IMG/VR virus record: IMGVR_UViG_3300043539_002419
Coordinates: 1-21,092 of that record
Strand: one strand, 5' to 3'
DNA: 21,092 nucleotides
From: a virus
Each line of letters starts with the position of its first letter. The first letter of the stretch is position 1. This document shows, in pieces, positions 1 to 8,014 of this stretch. The translations under genes were made by a program, and so were the position numbers. Under the pieces are notes generated by a model, which saw nothing but the letters and a program-made list of their open reading frames with translations, was not told where the DNA came from and did not search any database.

Positions 1-469
1 CGTTGAAAAAAATCCAAGTGTTGATTCATTTTTACCTATTGTAGTAGATGTAGATGACAAAGGTGTTTTTGCGGGATTTACAAATGAAGCAGTTTTTGCC
101 GCAAACTTTACTCAAGAAATGGGTTTCCTTACAAATGATATTCTTCAGGATTATCAAAACTTTCAAACAGCTGGTATGGTAATCAGAAAATCTACATTCG
201 AAGATTTTGGTGGATTTAAATCATCAATAAAACTTACTTTTGTTTATGAATTTTTATTAAGATTAACGTACAACTCTGTACAAATTATGACAATACCAAG
301 ACTTGGATACAAACATATGAATTTGAGAGAAGGTTCAATTTTTTGGAATTACAAATTTGGTAATGATAAGATGGTTGGTGATGAAGTTACATTTTGGATT
401 CAGACGGCAAAAAAGGAATATTTTTTCACAAATGACAGAGCCATAAAGTATGAGAGTGAAAGTGCTTAA
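1..469 (+). CDS. Probable glycosyltransferase (GT2/GT-A like), C-terminal part; 5' end outside window
   Basis: The frame is open from base 2 with no start before the window edge, so this is the 3' part of a longer gene; the first internal ATG (119) lies mid-domain and is not taken as the start. The visible 155 or so residues resemble the second half of a GT-A glycosyltransferase. A segment GMVIRKSTFEDFGGF corresponds to the acceptor-side 'R..F..vGGFde' region, followed by VYEFLLRLTYNSVQI, like the 'EDydLwlRl...g' helix and strand, and then a His (YKHMNLREGS). Such enzymes transfer sugars from nucleotide donors; in phages they may decorate DNA, virion proteins or host glycans, and the target cannot be read here. 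The DxD donor-binding motif is not clearly visible, although VVDVDDKG near the window start is a possible remnant. It overlaps the next gene by one base (TAATG). The family call is moderate. Confidence 0.55.
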   Translation, partial: VEKNPSVDSFLPIVVDVDDKGVFAGFTNEAVFAANFTQEMGFLTNDILQDYQNFQTAGMVIRKSTFEDFGGFKSSIKLTFVYEFLLRLTYNSVQIMTIPRLGYKHMNLREGSIFWNYKFGNDKMVGDEVTFWIQTAKKEYFFTNDRAIKYESESA

Positions 470-1221
470 TGTTAGAATCATTAACAGCCACTACTCAAGA
501 AACTCTTCAGAAAAAAAGGGGTCGGAAAGCGACTGCAACACCAACAAATTACTTTGATGTAAGAGAAGAAGAAGCTGTAAGAATGTTTTTATTAGCTGAA
601 ACTCAAGAAGAAAAAAATAAGGTTTACAATGAATTCCTAAGATATCCGTTGGATAAAATGATTTCTTCGATAATAAGAAGATACAAACTTTATAGGAAAG
701 ATATGGATTTTAGAGAAATCCATAATGATACACATTCTTTCTTGATGACAAAAGTTGATAAGTTTCAACCAGCAAAAAATAAGAAAGCATATTCTTACTT
801 TGGTACAATTTGTAAAAATTATTTGATGGGTCAAATAATTAAGGACCAAAAAGAAACTAATAGGAAAGTATCTTACGAAGATATTTCTTCTTCATTAGAA
901 GAAAGACCTGATATGATATATACTATTGATGCTGACATAGTTGAAACAGAGGTGGTAATTATTTCTTATTTGGATGAACTAAAATCTTATATTGACAATG
1001 AAAACTTGAGTACAAGTGAGGTCAAATTAGGATATGCATTAATAGACTTATTTGAAAATTATGAAACTATATTCTCAGGTAATGACAACAATAAATTTAA
1101 TAAAAATATTGTTCTATTGTCTCTAAGGGAAATGACTAATTTATCAACAAAAGAAATTAGGAACTCTATGAAAAAATTCAAAAAACTATATTTGATGGTC
1201 CAAACTAAAATAAAAGAGTAA
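469..1221 (+). CDS. 55: Late-transcription sigma factor, T4 gp55-like
   Basis: The 250-aa protein has a sigma-70 region 2-like stretch at about residues 55-128. It includes an amphipathic helix LDKMISSIIRRYKLYRKDMD, then FREIHNDTHSFLMTKVDKFQP, matching the 'dliqeg..gl..av.kFdp' pattern, then KAYSYFGTICKNYLMGQI, matching the 'f.tya...ir..i' helix that contacts the -10 element. In T4, gp55 directs host RNA polymerase to late promoters that have only a -10 element, working with gp33 and the gp45 sliding clamp. This protein is longer than T4 gp55 (185 aa); the extra C-terminal 100 residues are mostly helical and I see no clear clamp-binding hydrophobic/acidic tail at the very end (it ends in KIKE). 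It starts at an ATG overlapping the stop of the upstream gene and leads a plus-strand block of structural genes. Sigma-like fold confident; gp55 orthology likely. Confidence 0.78.
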   Translation: MLESLTATTQETLQKKRGRKATATPTNYFDVREEEAVRMFLLAETQEEKNKVYNEFLRYPLDKMISSIIRRYKLYRKDMDFREIHNDTHSFLMTKVDKFQPAKNKKAYSYFGTICKNYLMGQIIKDQKETNRKVSYEDISSSLEERPDMIYTIDADIVETEVVIISYLDELKSYIDNENLSTSEVKLGYALIDLFENYETIFSGNDNNKFNKNIVLLSLREMTNLSTKEIRNSMKKFKKLYLMVQTKIKE

Positions 1222-1238
1222 AAAAACTATTTATAGAT

Positions 1239-1607
1239 ATGCCAAGACCACAAAGAAAAGTTATTGATTTAACAAAGGAATCACTACTTTCATTGATGCA
1301 AGAAATTTATAATGAAATAGTTGAACAACGAAATACCGCCATAAGGATTCAAAACAAATTGATTCCTATGATGAGAGAGCCTCAAGATATGAAAGAAATC
1401 GGGCCAGTTTTAGAAAAACAACAAAGAATTATAAATGAATGTGTTGAGAAAAAACTTTCTCTGTCAAAACTACAGGCAAGTATATGGGAAAAATCTAATT
1501 CTAACCAAGAATCATTTACTCTATTAGATTTGGATGATGATTTGTTACGTACTTTAATTGACAAAGACGCTGAAATTGTTGAAGAACCAACCTATAAAAT
1601 GAAATAA
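1239..1607 (+). CDS. Small protein beside the late sigma gene, function unknown
   Basis: This 122-aa protein is not recognised as a family. The N-terminal half is basic and predicted helical (MPRPQRKVIDLTKESLLSLM onward), the middle is a likely coiled-coil or helical hairpin (about residues 25-85), and the C-terminal third turns acidic and hydrophobic (SFTLLDLDDDLLRTLIDKD). It lies 17 bases after the gp55-like gene and one base before the 744-aa structural gene, so it is probably in the same transcript. Its size is close to T4 gp33 (112 aa), the late co-activator that carries a clamp-binding hydrophobic-acidic segment. A gp33-like role is only a positional hypothesis; a small structural or chaperone role is equally possible. 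Three bases before the ATG is a TATTTATA element, too close for a normal leader. Confidence 0.7.
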   Translation: MPRPQRKVIDLTKESLLSLMQEIYNEIVEQRNTAIRIQNKLIPMMREPQDMKEIGPVLEKQQRIINECVEKKLSLSKLQASIWEKSNSNQESFTLLDLDDDLLRTLIDKDAEIVEEPTYKMK

Positions 1608-1608
1608 T

Positions 1609-3843
1609 ATGCCTTTCGGAGTATCAGATAGTTCTTCAGATGTATCAGGCGGATATAAAGACATACAGTCTAAAATATCAGCCTTTCAATCTTATGTTGC
1701 AGTATCTGAGGCAACAAAAAATCAAACGAAATCGGCAGCTGATTCAGATGCAAGGGGTGCGGGCGAATATTCAAAACAACTCTCATCAATTGCGAAAGAC
1801 CAAAAATCTTTCCAAAGAAATATACCCACAAGTTACGAACAACTTTTAAACTTAATTCAAAAAACCGGTGGACAATCGAATGCTAATGGTACAGATACTG
1901 TTAAATTTTTAAGAAAATTACTTCTGAATACCGCTATTCAGATGAAACCTTATGTTGCTAAAGTAGTAAAAGAAGAAGCTTTTAAAGCCTTGAATTGTTC
2001 AATACAACAAGCATATAAAGCTTTTCCTTCATATCAAATTAATGCTATTCAGGGTATGTCAAATCTACCTACAAACCAAACTATAATGGTAAGAGTGGAA
2101 GATATTGATTTGTTTCAAAATTTGAAAATTAACCCGAATTCTTTAATAGGTAAAGTTTATTATGATACATCAGGAATTACTGCAGTTTCTTTATACAAAA
2201 ATTACGGTGATAAGAAAGATAGTTTTCCAATGAATTACGAACTTTGGGATAGAACTCAAAATAAAAATAGGTCTTTTTTTCAAGATTATAGTTTACCTTA
2301 CCAAGGGATTTCGAAAACAAGAATTTTTGATTTTCAATTTATAGGTCAAGCAACACCACTTTTTTCTACAGGAAACTTTTTTCAAGTTGCTTTATTAGAT
2401 AGAGAACAAGTTCCACCTCCACCAACACCCACACAAACCCCAACACCAAGTATTACACCATCTCCTACACCATTACCAAGTTCTACACCATCAACTACAC
2501 CCTCTAAATCAAAATCAGGACCTTTAATTAATTTAGACCCATTTATTTATTCTGCAAACACAATTGTAAAATCAATTGGTGACTATTATGATAGTATTGA
2601 AATACTTGACACAAAAGCTATGTTCGGTACACTATTAAATTTACTAACAGGTGCGTTTTCAGCACCCTTGTCAATAAGTCAAATTGAAAATGAAAGTTCA
2701 TTTGCATTAATTTTAAATAGAATTTTTGGTTTATGTGAATCAGGTGAAAAAGAAATTGATGTTTCAGGTACTGCAAAAGTATCGCCATACGATAACGTAG
2801 ATGATAGTTTTTTTGACCTTAACGAGGCTGACAGGAGAAATTTAGACCAATCTGTTAATAACGCTAAAAAAGGTGTGGTTCAATATGTAGAATGTAATAA
2901 TGTTGAGTTACCAATTAACCGTCAGGAAATTATTGAATCATTAACGGGTATAACTAATGACACACCAGCAGAAACACAGGTTGAAATAGTTGAAAATTTA
3001 CTTGATTCTATTCCACAGAATTGGGACAAGTTATTTCCTGGTATAGGTTGGGAAAACCCTTGGAACAAAGATGTTTTAAATAAAATTCCTACAGCTATGG
3101 CAATGTCTCTTTTCGCATCCCCAAAAGTTTTGTTTCCAATTTTTATGTTCAAATCTTTTTTAGAAAACCAAGTTTTTGGATTAGCCAATCAACTTATTAT
3201 AAGTGGAAATAGTATTATAAACATTGTAAATAGTGGTATAACTTCAGGTAATAGTATTAATAATATTGCCAATCAAATAATGAATAGTGGTATTGATTTT
3301 ATCCGTAAATTTAAAAAGTTCGTCTTTGGTATTGTTGCTAAAATATCCGAAAAATTCTTAGAGGTTTTATTTGAAACACTTAAGAAAAATCTGTTACAAA
3401 TAATCAAATTAATTTTACAAGACATTTATAAAACAACTAAAGATAGAAGATTTCTTATCATCAAAACTTTAATTGAAGTTGGTGAATTTGTGATTCAAAC
3501 CGCGGTTGCTTATAGAGAATGTAAATCACTTGTAAGTGCAATACAAAAAATACTCAAATTAATAACTAAACAACTACCAGGGTTACCAGGAATAAATAAA
3601 TCCTTGTTAGCATTTGCAGATGTTTTACCAGGATTTTCACCTGAAAGGGCAACTATAAATGCTACAGAAATTTTACAAGGTTTAGGAGTACCCACGGGAC
3701 CAATGCCCGATGGTTCCCCAAATGAAATGATTTTCTATCAAATAGCAACACAAAAGGGAATGAGTATTGAAGATGCTCAAAGCGGGGTTATTGATATCGG
3801 AATCAGCGCCTTAACCGGATTACCAATAGGAAAAGCACGATGA
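1609..3843 (+). CDS. Large probable virion/baseplate protein with Pro/Thr linker
   Basis: This 744-aa protein has no family I can name with certainty. Three parts are visible. Residues 1-267 are an N-terminal part rich in Ser/Gln/Lys near the start, then a compact domain (QTIMVRVEDIDLFQNLKINP and following beta-rich segment). Residues 269-298 are an almost pure Pro/Thr/Ser linker (VPPPPTPTQTPTP...). Residues 305-744 are a large helical, partly hydrophobic region with imperfect GNSI-NI repeats near residues 531-563, ending in a conserved-looking stretch (LPGFSPERATINATEILQGL, then GVPTGPMPDGSPNE). It is directly followed, with overlap, by a small helical protein and the gp5-like hub gene, which suggests a baseplate or tail role. 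It has no signal peptide; the hydrophobic helices are interrupted by charges and do not look like standard membrane spans. Start is the ATG immediately after the upstream stop. Confidence 0.75.
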   Translation: MPFGVSDSSSDVSGGYKDIQSKISAFQSYVAVSEATKNQTKSAADSDARGAGEYSKQLSSIAKDQKSFQRNIPTSYEQLLNLIQKTGGQSNANGTDTVKFLRKLLLNTAIQMKPYVAKVVKEEAFKALNCSIQQAYKAFPSYQINAIQGMSNLPTNQTIMVRVEDIDLFQNLKINPNSLIGKVYYDTSGITAVSLYKNYGDKKDSFPMNYELWDRTQNKNRSFFQDYSLPYQGISKTRIFDFQFIGQATPLFSTGNFFQVALLDREQVPPPPTPTQTPTPSITPSPTPLPSSTPSTTPSKSKSGPLINLDPFIYSANTIVKSIGDYYDSIEILDTKAMFGTLLNLLTGAFSAPLSISQIENESSFALILNRIFGLCESGEKEIDVSGTAKVSPYDNVDDSFFDLNEADRRNLDQSVNNAKKGVVQYVECNNVELPINRQEIIESLTGITNDTPAETQVEIVENLLDSIPQNWDKLFPGIGWENPWNKDVLNKIPTAMAMSLFASPKVLFPIFMFKSFLENQVFGLANQLIISGNSIINIVNSGITSGNSINNIANQIMNSGIDFIRKFKKFVFGIVAKISEKFLEVLFETLKKNLLQIIKLILQDIYKTTKDRRFLIIKTLIEVGEFVIQTAVAYRECKSLVSAIQKILKLITKQLPGLPGINKSLLAFADVLPGFSPERATINATEILQGLGVPTGPMPDGSPNEMIFYQIATQKGMSIEDAQSGVIDIGISALTGLPIGKAR
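2413..2502 (+). repeat. Pro/Thr/Ser low-complexity linker within the 744-aa protein
   Basis: These codons encode about 30 residues made almost only of Pro, Thr and Ser (repeating TPTP and TPS units), flanked by a globular N-terminal part and a Lys/Ser-rich stretch. At the DNA level the segment is a C/A-rich run of cca/aca codons on the plus strand, a clear compositional break from the surrounding AT-rich sequence. It probably acts as an extended spacer between domains. Confidence 0.85.
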
Positions 3844-4046
3844 CAAAAGAAGAATTTGATTTAATAGTAGAGTCTTGTAAAAATGTGAATAAATTACAGA
3901 ATACTATTTTGGAGTCTAGTATGGACTCTTTAGTGGAAGAATTTGAAAAAACTAAAAATTTGATTATTGGTCTTACTCATCATTTAGACAAAACTGAAGA
4001 AGTTTATAATTTATTTTTAAAAGAACACAAAAAACGTAATGGCTAG
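3840..4046 (+). CDS. Small helical protein between baseplate genes
   Basis: A 68-aa protein predicted to be nearly all helix, with heptad-like hydrophobics (FDLIVESCKNVNKLQNTIL, then MDSLVEEFEKTKNLIIGLTH), so possibly a coiled coil. Its ATG overlaps the stop of the 744-aa gene by four bases (ATGA), and its end overlaps the start of the gp5-like gene by eight bases, which implies coupled translation of the three genes. No family recognised. Its position suggests a small baseplate component or an assembly chaperone for its neighbours, but this is inference only. Confidence 0.7.
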   Translation: MTKEEFDLIVESCKNVNKLQNTILESSMDSLVEEFEKTKNLIIGLTHHLDKTEEVYNLFLKEHKKRNG

Positions 4047-5544
4047 AATATGGTTTTATGGAAAAGTACTGAACAATCAAGACCCTTTAAATCTTGGTCG
4101 TGTTCGTGCCCAAGTATTATCTACTGATTCGCAAGCCGTAAGTCAGTCTGTTGAAAATTTCAACCCCTTAACTGATTCTTGGACCGAAAAAGACCCATTC
4201 GTTTTCAACAGTTTTTTACCTCTTTACATCTATGCTGTACCAAAGGAAGAAGAGCTTGTTCAAATTTACTACCACGACGACGCCACTAGTAACTTCCTAA
4301 ATGCGTACTACATACAAGGACCATTCTCAAGAGTTCAAAATATAGTTTTAGAAAATTATCTTCAATCACAAAGATTAGGTGATATTCAAGGTCTAAGACA
4401 AAAATCTGCACAATTCATAAAAAACCCTGATGGTACTTATAAAAATTCTGACCCTGAAGGTGTATTTCCAGACCCTGGCGATATCTCAATTATGGGTAGG
4501 GGTACAACAGACTTAGTTTTAAAAGAAAATGAAGTTCTTTTACGAGCCGGAAAGTATCAAGCAAATTTGATGGGTAATACTGACCCCGTTGGTAATCCAA
4601 ATCGAGCTTTTTTACAACTTTCTAAATTTGATTATACAAGAACAGTCCAACCTAATAAAACTGTTTTTGACGTAAAAACGAATAATCCACAAGTTAAGTT
4701 TTTAATTGAGTGGCACATTAACAATCCCGAAAATCAATTCCAAATTTTTAACGGTAATTGTACTTTGTACAGATTAATACCTAACCCACAGACATTATCA
4801 AATGCCTTTCTTAATGATGTCACAAATAATGTTGAGTTATATAAAAGAATTGTTGCACAAGAAATTTTTACGACATCAGGAATTACAGAAACAATTGATT
4901 TTATAAACTTATTTATAAAGACTTGTAATTCGAAACAAAAAACTAAAAATGGTACAAAACTTTTTAATTCTTTGGAAGAAAGGTTTCCAATTTTTTTTAG
5001 ACCTACGGTCAGTAATTACAACTTTTTACAATCGGACAATCAACAAACCAAAGATAATCTTACGTCAATTTTTCAAAAAATTAAACTAAACAATAATGAT
5101 GAAAAAGGGGGTTATGGTTTGATTTATGAAAATGGGAAAGTTGGTAAACCTATCGAAATATTAAGAAGAATTTTTAATCAGGTCAAAACAAATGCCGTCC
5201 CAACCACTTATGCCACTTTAGTTGCAAACAGAACATATCTTTTGTCACAAAATTCTCAAATACCTGGTAAAGAAAAAATTAATTTCAGAAATAATCTTTA
5301 TGGTATTACAGAGCAACAATTTAATGAAATTATACTACCTCGAACTTCAAGTATGGTTAGAGGTGAAGAGTTAATGCAACTTATTGATTACATAGTAAGG
5401 TTTTTGATTTCCCATACACATAATTATCCTGGTAAAAGTACAAATCCTGTTGCTGTAGGTGGTGGCACTAATGTAGAAGAACTTACAACATTACTAAACG
5501 AGGCATATGATAAAGTATTGAACCAAAATATTCGTTTGAATTGA
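4039..5544 (+). CDS. 5: Baseplate hub / spike protein with gp5-type OB-fold domain
   Basis: The first 100 or so residues show the OB-fold typical of gp5/VgrG-like baseplate hub proteins: WFYGKVLNNQDPLNLGRVRA at the N-terminus, then a loop to 'LPLYIYAVPKEEELVQIYYH' with the usual 'vP..ge.V.i.y' strand and 'YYIQGP'. After it comes GDISIMGRGTTDLVLKENEV with LLRAGKY, the short beta-rich 'i.grg..di.l...evliRaGk' segment often seen after this OB-fold, and near the C-terminus SHTHNYPGKS. In T4, gp5 sits at the centre of the baseplate and carries a lysozyme domain and a beta-helix needle. At 501 aa this protein has no recognisable lysozyme catalytic motif and no long needle-repeat region, so wall degradation, if any, must come from another protein. 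It overlaps the preceding 68-aa gene and ends 25 bases before the next structural gene. Confidence 0.75.
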   Translation: MARIWFYGKVLNNQDPLNLGRVRAQVLSTDSQAVSQSVENFNPLTDSWTEKDPFVFNSFLPLYIYAVPKEEELVQIYYHDDATSNFLNAYYIQGPFSRVQNIVLENYLQSQRLGDIQGLRQKSAQFIKNPDGTYKNSDPEGVFPDPGDISIMGRGTTDLVLKENEVLLRAGKYQANLMGNTDPVGNPNRAFLQLSKFDYTRTVQPNKTVFDVKTNNPQVKFLIEWHINNPENQFQIFNGNCTLYRLIPNPQTLSNAFLNDVTNNVELYKRIVAQEIFTTSGITETIDFINLFIKTCNSKQKTKNGTKLFNSLEERFPIFFRPTVSNYNFLQSDNQQTKDNLTSIFQKIKLNNNDEKGGYGLIYENGKVGKPIEILRRIFNQVKTNAVPTTYATLVANRTYLLSQNSQIPGKEKINFRNNLYGITEQQFNEIILPRTSSMVRGEELMQLIDYIVRFLISHTHNYPGKSTNPVAVGGGTNVEELTTLLNEAYDKVLNQNIRLN

Positions 5545-5552
5545 TATTTATA
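5545..5552 (+). promoter_or_regulatory. TATTTATA element, candidate late promoter for the 504-aa gene
   Basis: TATTTATA begins right after the gp5-like stop codon and ends 17 bases before the ATG at 5570. The same element in the same gene-relative orientation precedes several other genes here. Its role as a late promoter -10 element read by the gp55-like sigma is inferred from position and recurrence. Confidence 0.35.
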
Positions 5553-5569
5553 AAAGAAAAACAATTCTG

Positions 5570-7084
5570 ATGTCTATATTAAGGTCATATTATTCAAAGA
5601 ATAATACAATTATTTCGAATTTATACACAAACACGGCTAGAAATCCTGTGGTTGAACTTAATTTTGGATTTTCTGAGTTGATAGTCCCAAACTATGGATT
5701 TACACGATTTATATTCGATTTAGATTTAATTTATTTACAAGAACAAATTGCAAGTGGGGTCATTTCAACAGGTTGTACAAGTGCAATGACCCACACACTC
5801 AATATGGTCAATACTTCGTCTTTTGAAGATGATTTGATAAATACTAATATGTCAAACGGCAGAAAAAGAGCTGCGTCATTTGATTTAATTCTTTTTAGAA
5901 TACCTAAATTTTCAGGTACAACAGGTTCACCACAAACTTGGGATGAGGGGGTTGGTTACGATTATAACCCATATGGATTAACATCTAACGGAATTTCAGG
6001 AGGTTTGACTGCAATACAACAATACAATGACGCAGCATTTTCAACAAGACCCTCCAACTGGTACCAAACAACCACGGTATCAAATTGGTCAACACCTGGT
6101 ATCTACGACAATACAAACAGTTTAACAGGAATTACAGGACTTAATTATTCCGCACTAACAATTGTTGATACACAACATTTTGAATTAGGTAATGAGGATA
6201 TTAATTTTGATATGTCAAACGAAATTAATAGTATTTTGGATGGTTCTTTAACCGGTGTGACAGGATGGGGTATCGCATACAAACCTGATATAGAATTAAT
6301 AACAGGTCTGACTGAGAGTTATAGTGTTGGATTCTTTTCACAATATACACAGACATTCTATCAACCATACCTACAAACAACTTATGATGATTTAATTCAG
6401 GATGACAGAAATGTATTCTTGAAAAATCAAACTAACAAACTGTATTTATACATTTACCAAGATGGAGATTTTGTAAATTTGGATAATCTCCCAACTGTTA
6501 ACATTGAAGATGCAAATGGTGATTTAATGTCAGGCGCAACCGGACTAACAACTTGTTTAGTCACAAAAGGTGTTTATGAAGTTACAGTACCAAACGCTTT
6601 TACAGGTTCACCGACACCTTGTGTTTATTACGATGTTTGGTCAAATTTAAATATAAATGGTCAAGCCATACCTGATGTCACAAATCAATTTGTATTGCAA
6701 CCTTACACCGCAGGAATCCAAATTGGGACACAATCTCAGGAACCATCCAAGTTCGGATTTAATTATTATGGTATTTTACAAAACGAACAGATTCTTAATA
6801 CCGAAATTAGAAAAATTGGGGTCAATGTAAAAAAACAATGGTCATCACAAATTCAACTTACTGATATCAAATTATATTACAGAGTTTATGTTATGGAAGG
6901 GACTACCGAAGTTCAAGTACAGGATTGGACTCGAGTTAACAGAACTCCAAATGAATATTACTTCATATTCGATATGAGAGATAAAATTCCAAATGAATAT
7001 TTTGTTGATTTGAAAGTAGACACAAGTGGAGAGAAGGATATTTATAAGGAAACATTACAATTTTCAATCGTAAACAAAAAATGA
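5570..7084 (+). CDS. Beta-rich probable virion/tail protein, unknown family
   Basis: A 504-aa protein rich in Asn, Thr, Gly and Tyr and poor in Lys, the composition of a secreted or virion beta-sandwich protein. The N-terminus reads NPVVELNFGF, then YGFTRFIFDLDL, resembling the opening strands of DNRLRE/carbohydrate-binding-like modules; many repeats of SG-T/TG turn motifs follow (TGITGLNYS, TGVTGWG). The C-terminal 100 residues (KLYYRVYVMEG and YFIFDMRDKIPNEYFVDLKV) look like a separate beta domain. It lies between the gp5-like hub gene and a probable packaged protein, and its stop overlaps the next ATG by four bases. A baseplate wedge, tail-fibre-associated or receptor-facing protein are all possible; none can be picked from sequence alone. 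Confidence 0.72.
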   Translation: MSILRSYYSKNNTIISNLYTNTARNPVVELNFGFSELIVPNYGFTRFIFDLDLIYLQEQIASGVISTGCTSAMTHTLNMVNTSSFEDDLINTNMSNGRKRAASFDLILFRIPKFSGTTGSPQTWDEGVGYDYNPYGLTSNGISGGLTAIQQYNDAAFSTRPSNWYQTTTVSNWSTPGIYDNTNSLTGITGLNYSALTIVDTQHFELGNEDINFDMSNEINSILDGSLTGVTGWGIAYKPDIELITGLTESYSVGFFSQYTQTFYQPYLQTTYDDLIQDDRNVFLKNQTNKLYLYIYQDGDFVNLDNLPTVNIEDANGDLMSGATGLTTCLVTKGVYEVTVPNAFTGSPTPCVYYDVWSNLNINGQAIPDVTNQFVLQPYTAGIQIGTQSQEPSKFGFNYYGILQNEQILNTEIRKIGVNVKKQWSSQIQLTDIKLYYRVYVMEGTTEVQVQDWTRVNRTPNEYYFIFDMRDKIPNEYFVDLKVDTSGEKDIYKETLQFSIVNKK

Positions 7085-7560
7085 GAGTAGTTAAAATTAC
7101 AGAAACTGAATTAGCAAAATTAGTTGCTAAAGTCCTAAGTGAAGACCACGAGGGAAGAAATAATAGATATATGTTTTTTCAAAATTTGGAACAAATGAAA
7201 AGACAATGTGATTTATTACTTAACTTAGATGAACATACTGTATCACAAATTTTAGATGATGGTCACGATTGGGCTGACGACCACGTAAGTGAAGCAAAAA
7301 ATAATTTAGACCAAGTCTTTGATTTTATGATGAATGAAATTCACGGTGATGATATCAGAACTATGGACGTTGACATTGAAGTAATGGAAGAAGGAAAAAA
7401 AAAGACTGGTAGTAAGCTATGTGCGCGTGGTAAATCCGCAGCAAAGGCAAAATTTGATGTATATCCCTCAGCATACGCTAACGGATATGCAGTACAAGTT
7501 TGTAAAGGAAGAATGCCAGGTTTAGATGGTAAAAAACGTTGTTCAGGTTTATATTGCTAG
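7081..7560 (+). CDS. Basic Cys-containing protein with N-terminal cleavable targeting-like helix
   Basis: A 159-aa protein in three parts. Residues 1-21 form an amphipathic helix ending in LSE (KITETELAKLVAKVLSE); the L-x-E end matches the cleavage rule of T4-type prohead proteases, as in T4 packaged proteins. Residues 22-105 are acidic and helical. Residues 110-159 are a basic domain with four Cys, containing KLCARGKSAAKAKFDVYPSA and YANGYAVQVCKG, a motif I know from small hypothetical proteins of marine phages and some large eukaryotic viruses but whose function I cannot name. The start codon overlaps the upstream stop (ATGA), so it is likely co-translated with structural genes. I infer a capsid-packaged or virion-associated protein. 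Confidence 0.72.
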   Translation: MRVVKITETELAKLVAKVLSEDHEGRNNRYMFFQNLEQMKRQCDLLLNLDEHTVSQILDDGHDWADDHVSEAKNNLDQVFDFMMNEIHGDDIRTMDVDIEVMEEGKKKTGSKLCARGKSAAKAKFDVYPSAYANGYAVQVCKGRMPGLDGKKRCSGLYC

Positions 7561-7590
7561 TTGTCATATTCAAATTTAGTTCTATATTTG
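7561..7590 (+). promoter_or_regulatory. Bacteroidota-type primary-sigma promoter
   Basis: TTG at 7561-7563, a 19-base gap, then TATATTTG at 7583-7590 match the Bacteroidota consensus TTTG-N19/20-TAnnTTTG. Transcription would begin near 7596 and give a leader of about 14 bases to the ATG at 7610, with a small GGGT/ACCC hairpin overlapping that region. It lies in a 49-base gap after a gene end, so it would serve the two-gene unit 7610-8331 by host polymerase without phage factors. Confidence 0.6.
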
Positions 7591-7609
7591 TGGGTATTAA
7601 CCCCCATTT

Positions 7610-8014
7610 ATGAATTTGTTACTACACAAACTAAAAAGATTTGTTCAAAAATCTACAATTAAAGTAATTCGTTTGAGTACCCCCACTCAAGAGAAATCTG
7701 AATACGAACGAGACGCTGTTAACATCTGCACAAAATTAATACTCAAGTCTGATTCTACACTTCTTTTAACCCCCATCTCAGGTAAACGTTATATTAAAAA
7801 TGACGAGTTAGGTATCTCAGTAATTTTGGAAGGTCGACATATCAAAGTAATCAATCACATTTATTCATACACAGTTTTTCTCGAAGATAAATCTTGGGAA
7901 AAAGTTGTTAAAACATTTGATTATGAAGTTGAATGTAGACGAGAAATTTTCGAAAAAGAAATAACTGAAAATATCAAACACTCATTACAAACAATTTATA
8001 AAAACATCGTATGA
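7610..8014 (+). CDS. Hypothetical protein, first gene behind a host-type promoter
   Basis: A 134-aa basic protein of unrecognised family. A basic N-terminal helix (MNLLLHKLKRFVQKSTIKVI) is followed by a mixed alpha/beta domain with a central antiparallel-looking strand set (KRYIKNDELGISVILEGRHI, then YSYTVFLEDKSWEKVV) and a C-terminal charged helix. It has no membrane segment and no Cys-rich motif. It sits behind the Bacteroidota-type promoter and its stop overlaps the start of the following membrane-protein gene by four bases (ATGA), so the two are probably translated together and expressed at a time different from the flanking virion genes. Confidence 0.7.
   Translation: MNLLLHKLKRFVQKSTIKVIRLSTPTQEKSEYERDAVNICTKLILKSDSTLLLTPISGKRYIKNDELGISVILEGRHIKVINHIYSYTVFLEDKSWEKVVKTFDYEVECRREIFEKEITENIKHSLQTIYKNIV

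Noticed and set aside
119-469. ATG at 119 as the real start of the first gene
   Set aside because: The frame is open to the window edge and the upstream residues continue the same protein-like sequence, so the ATG is internal.
2922-3188. Minus-strand reading frame of 88 codons inside the 744-aa gene
   Set aside because: It is fully covered by a longer plus-strand gene with strong protein-like features and overlapping operon neighbours.
4911-4918. TATTTATA inside the gp5-like gene as a further promoter
   Set aside because: It is within coding sequence with no gene start nearby; in AT-rich DNA such matches are expected by chance.
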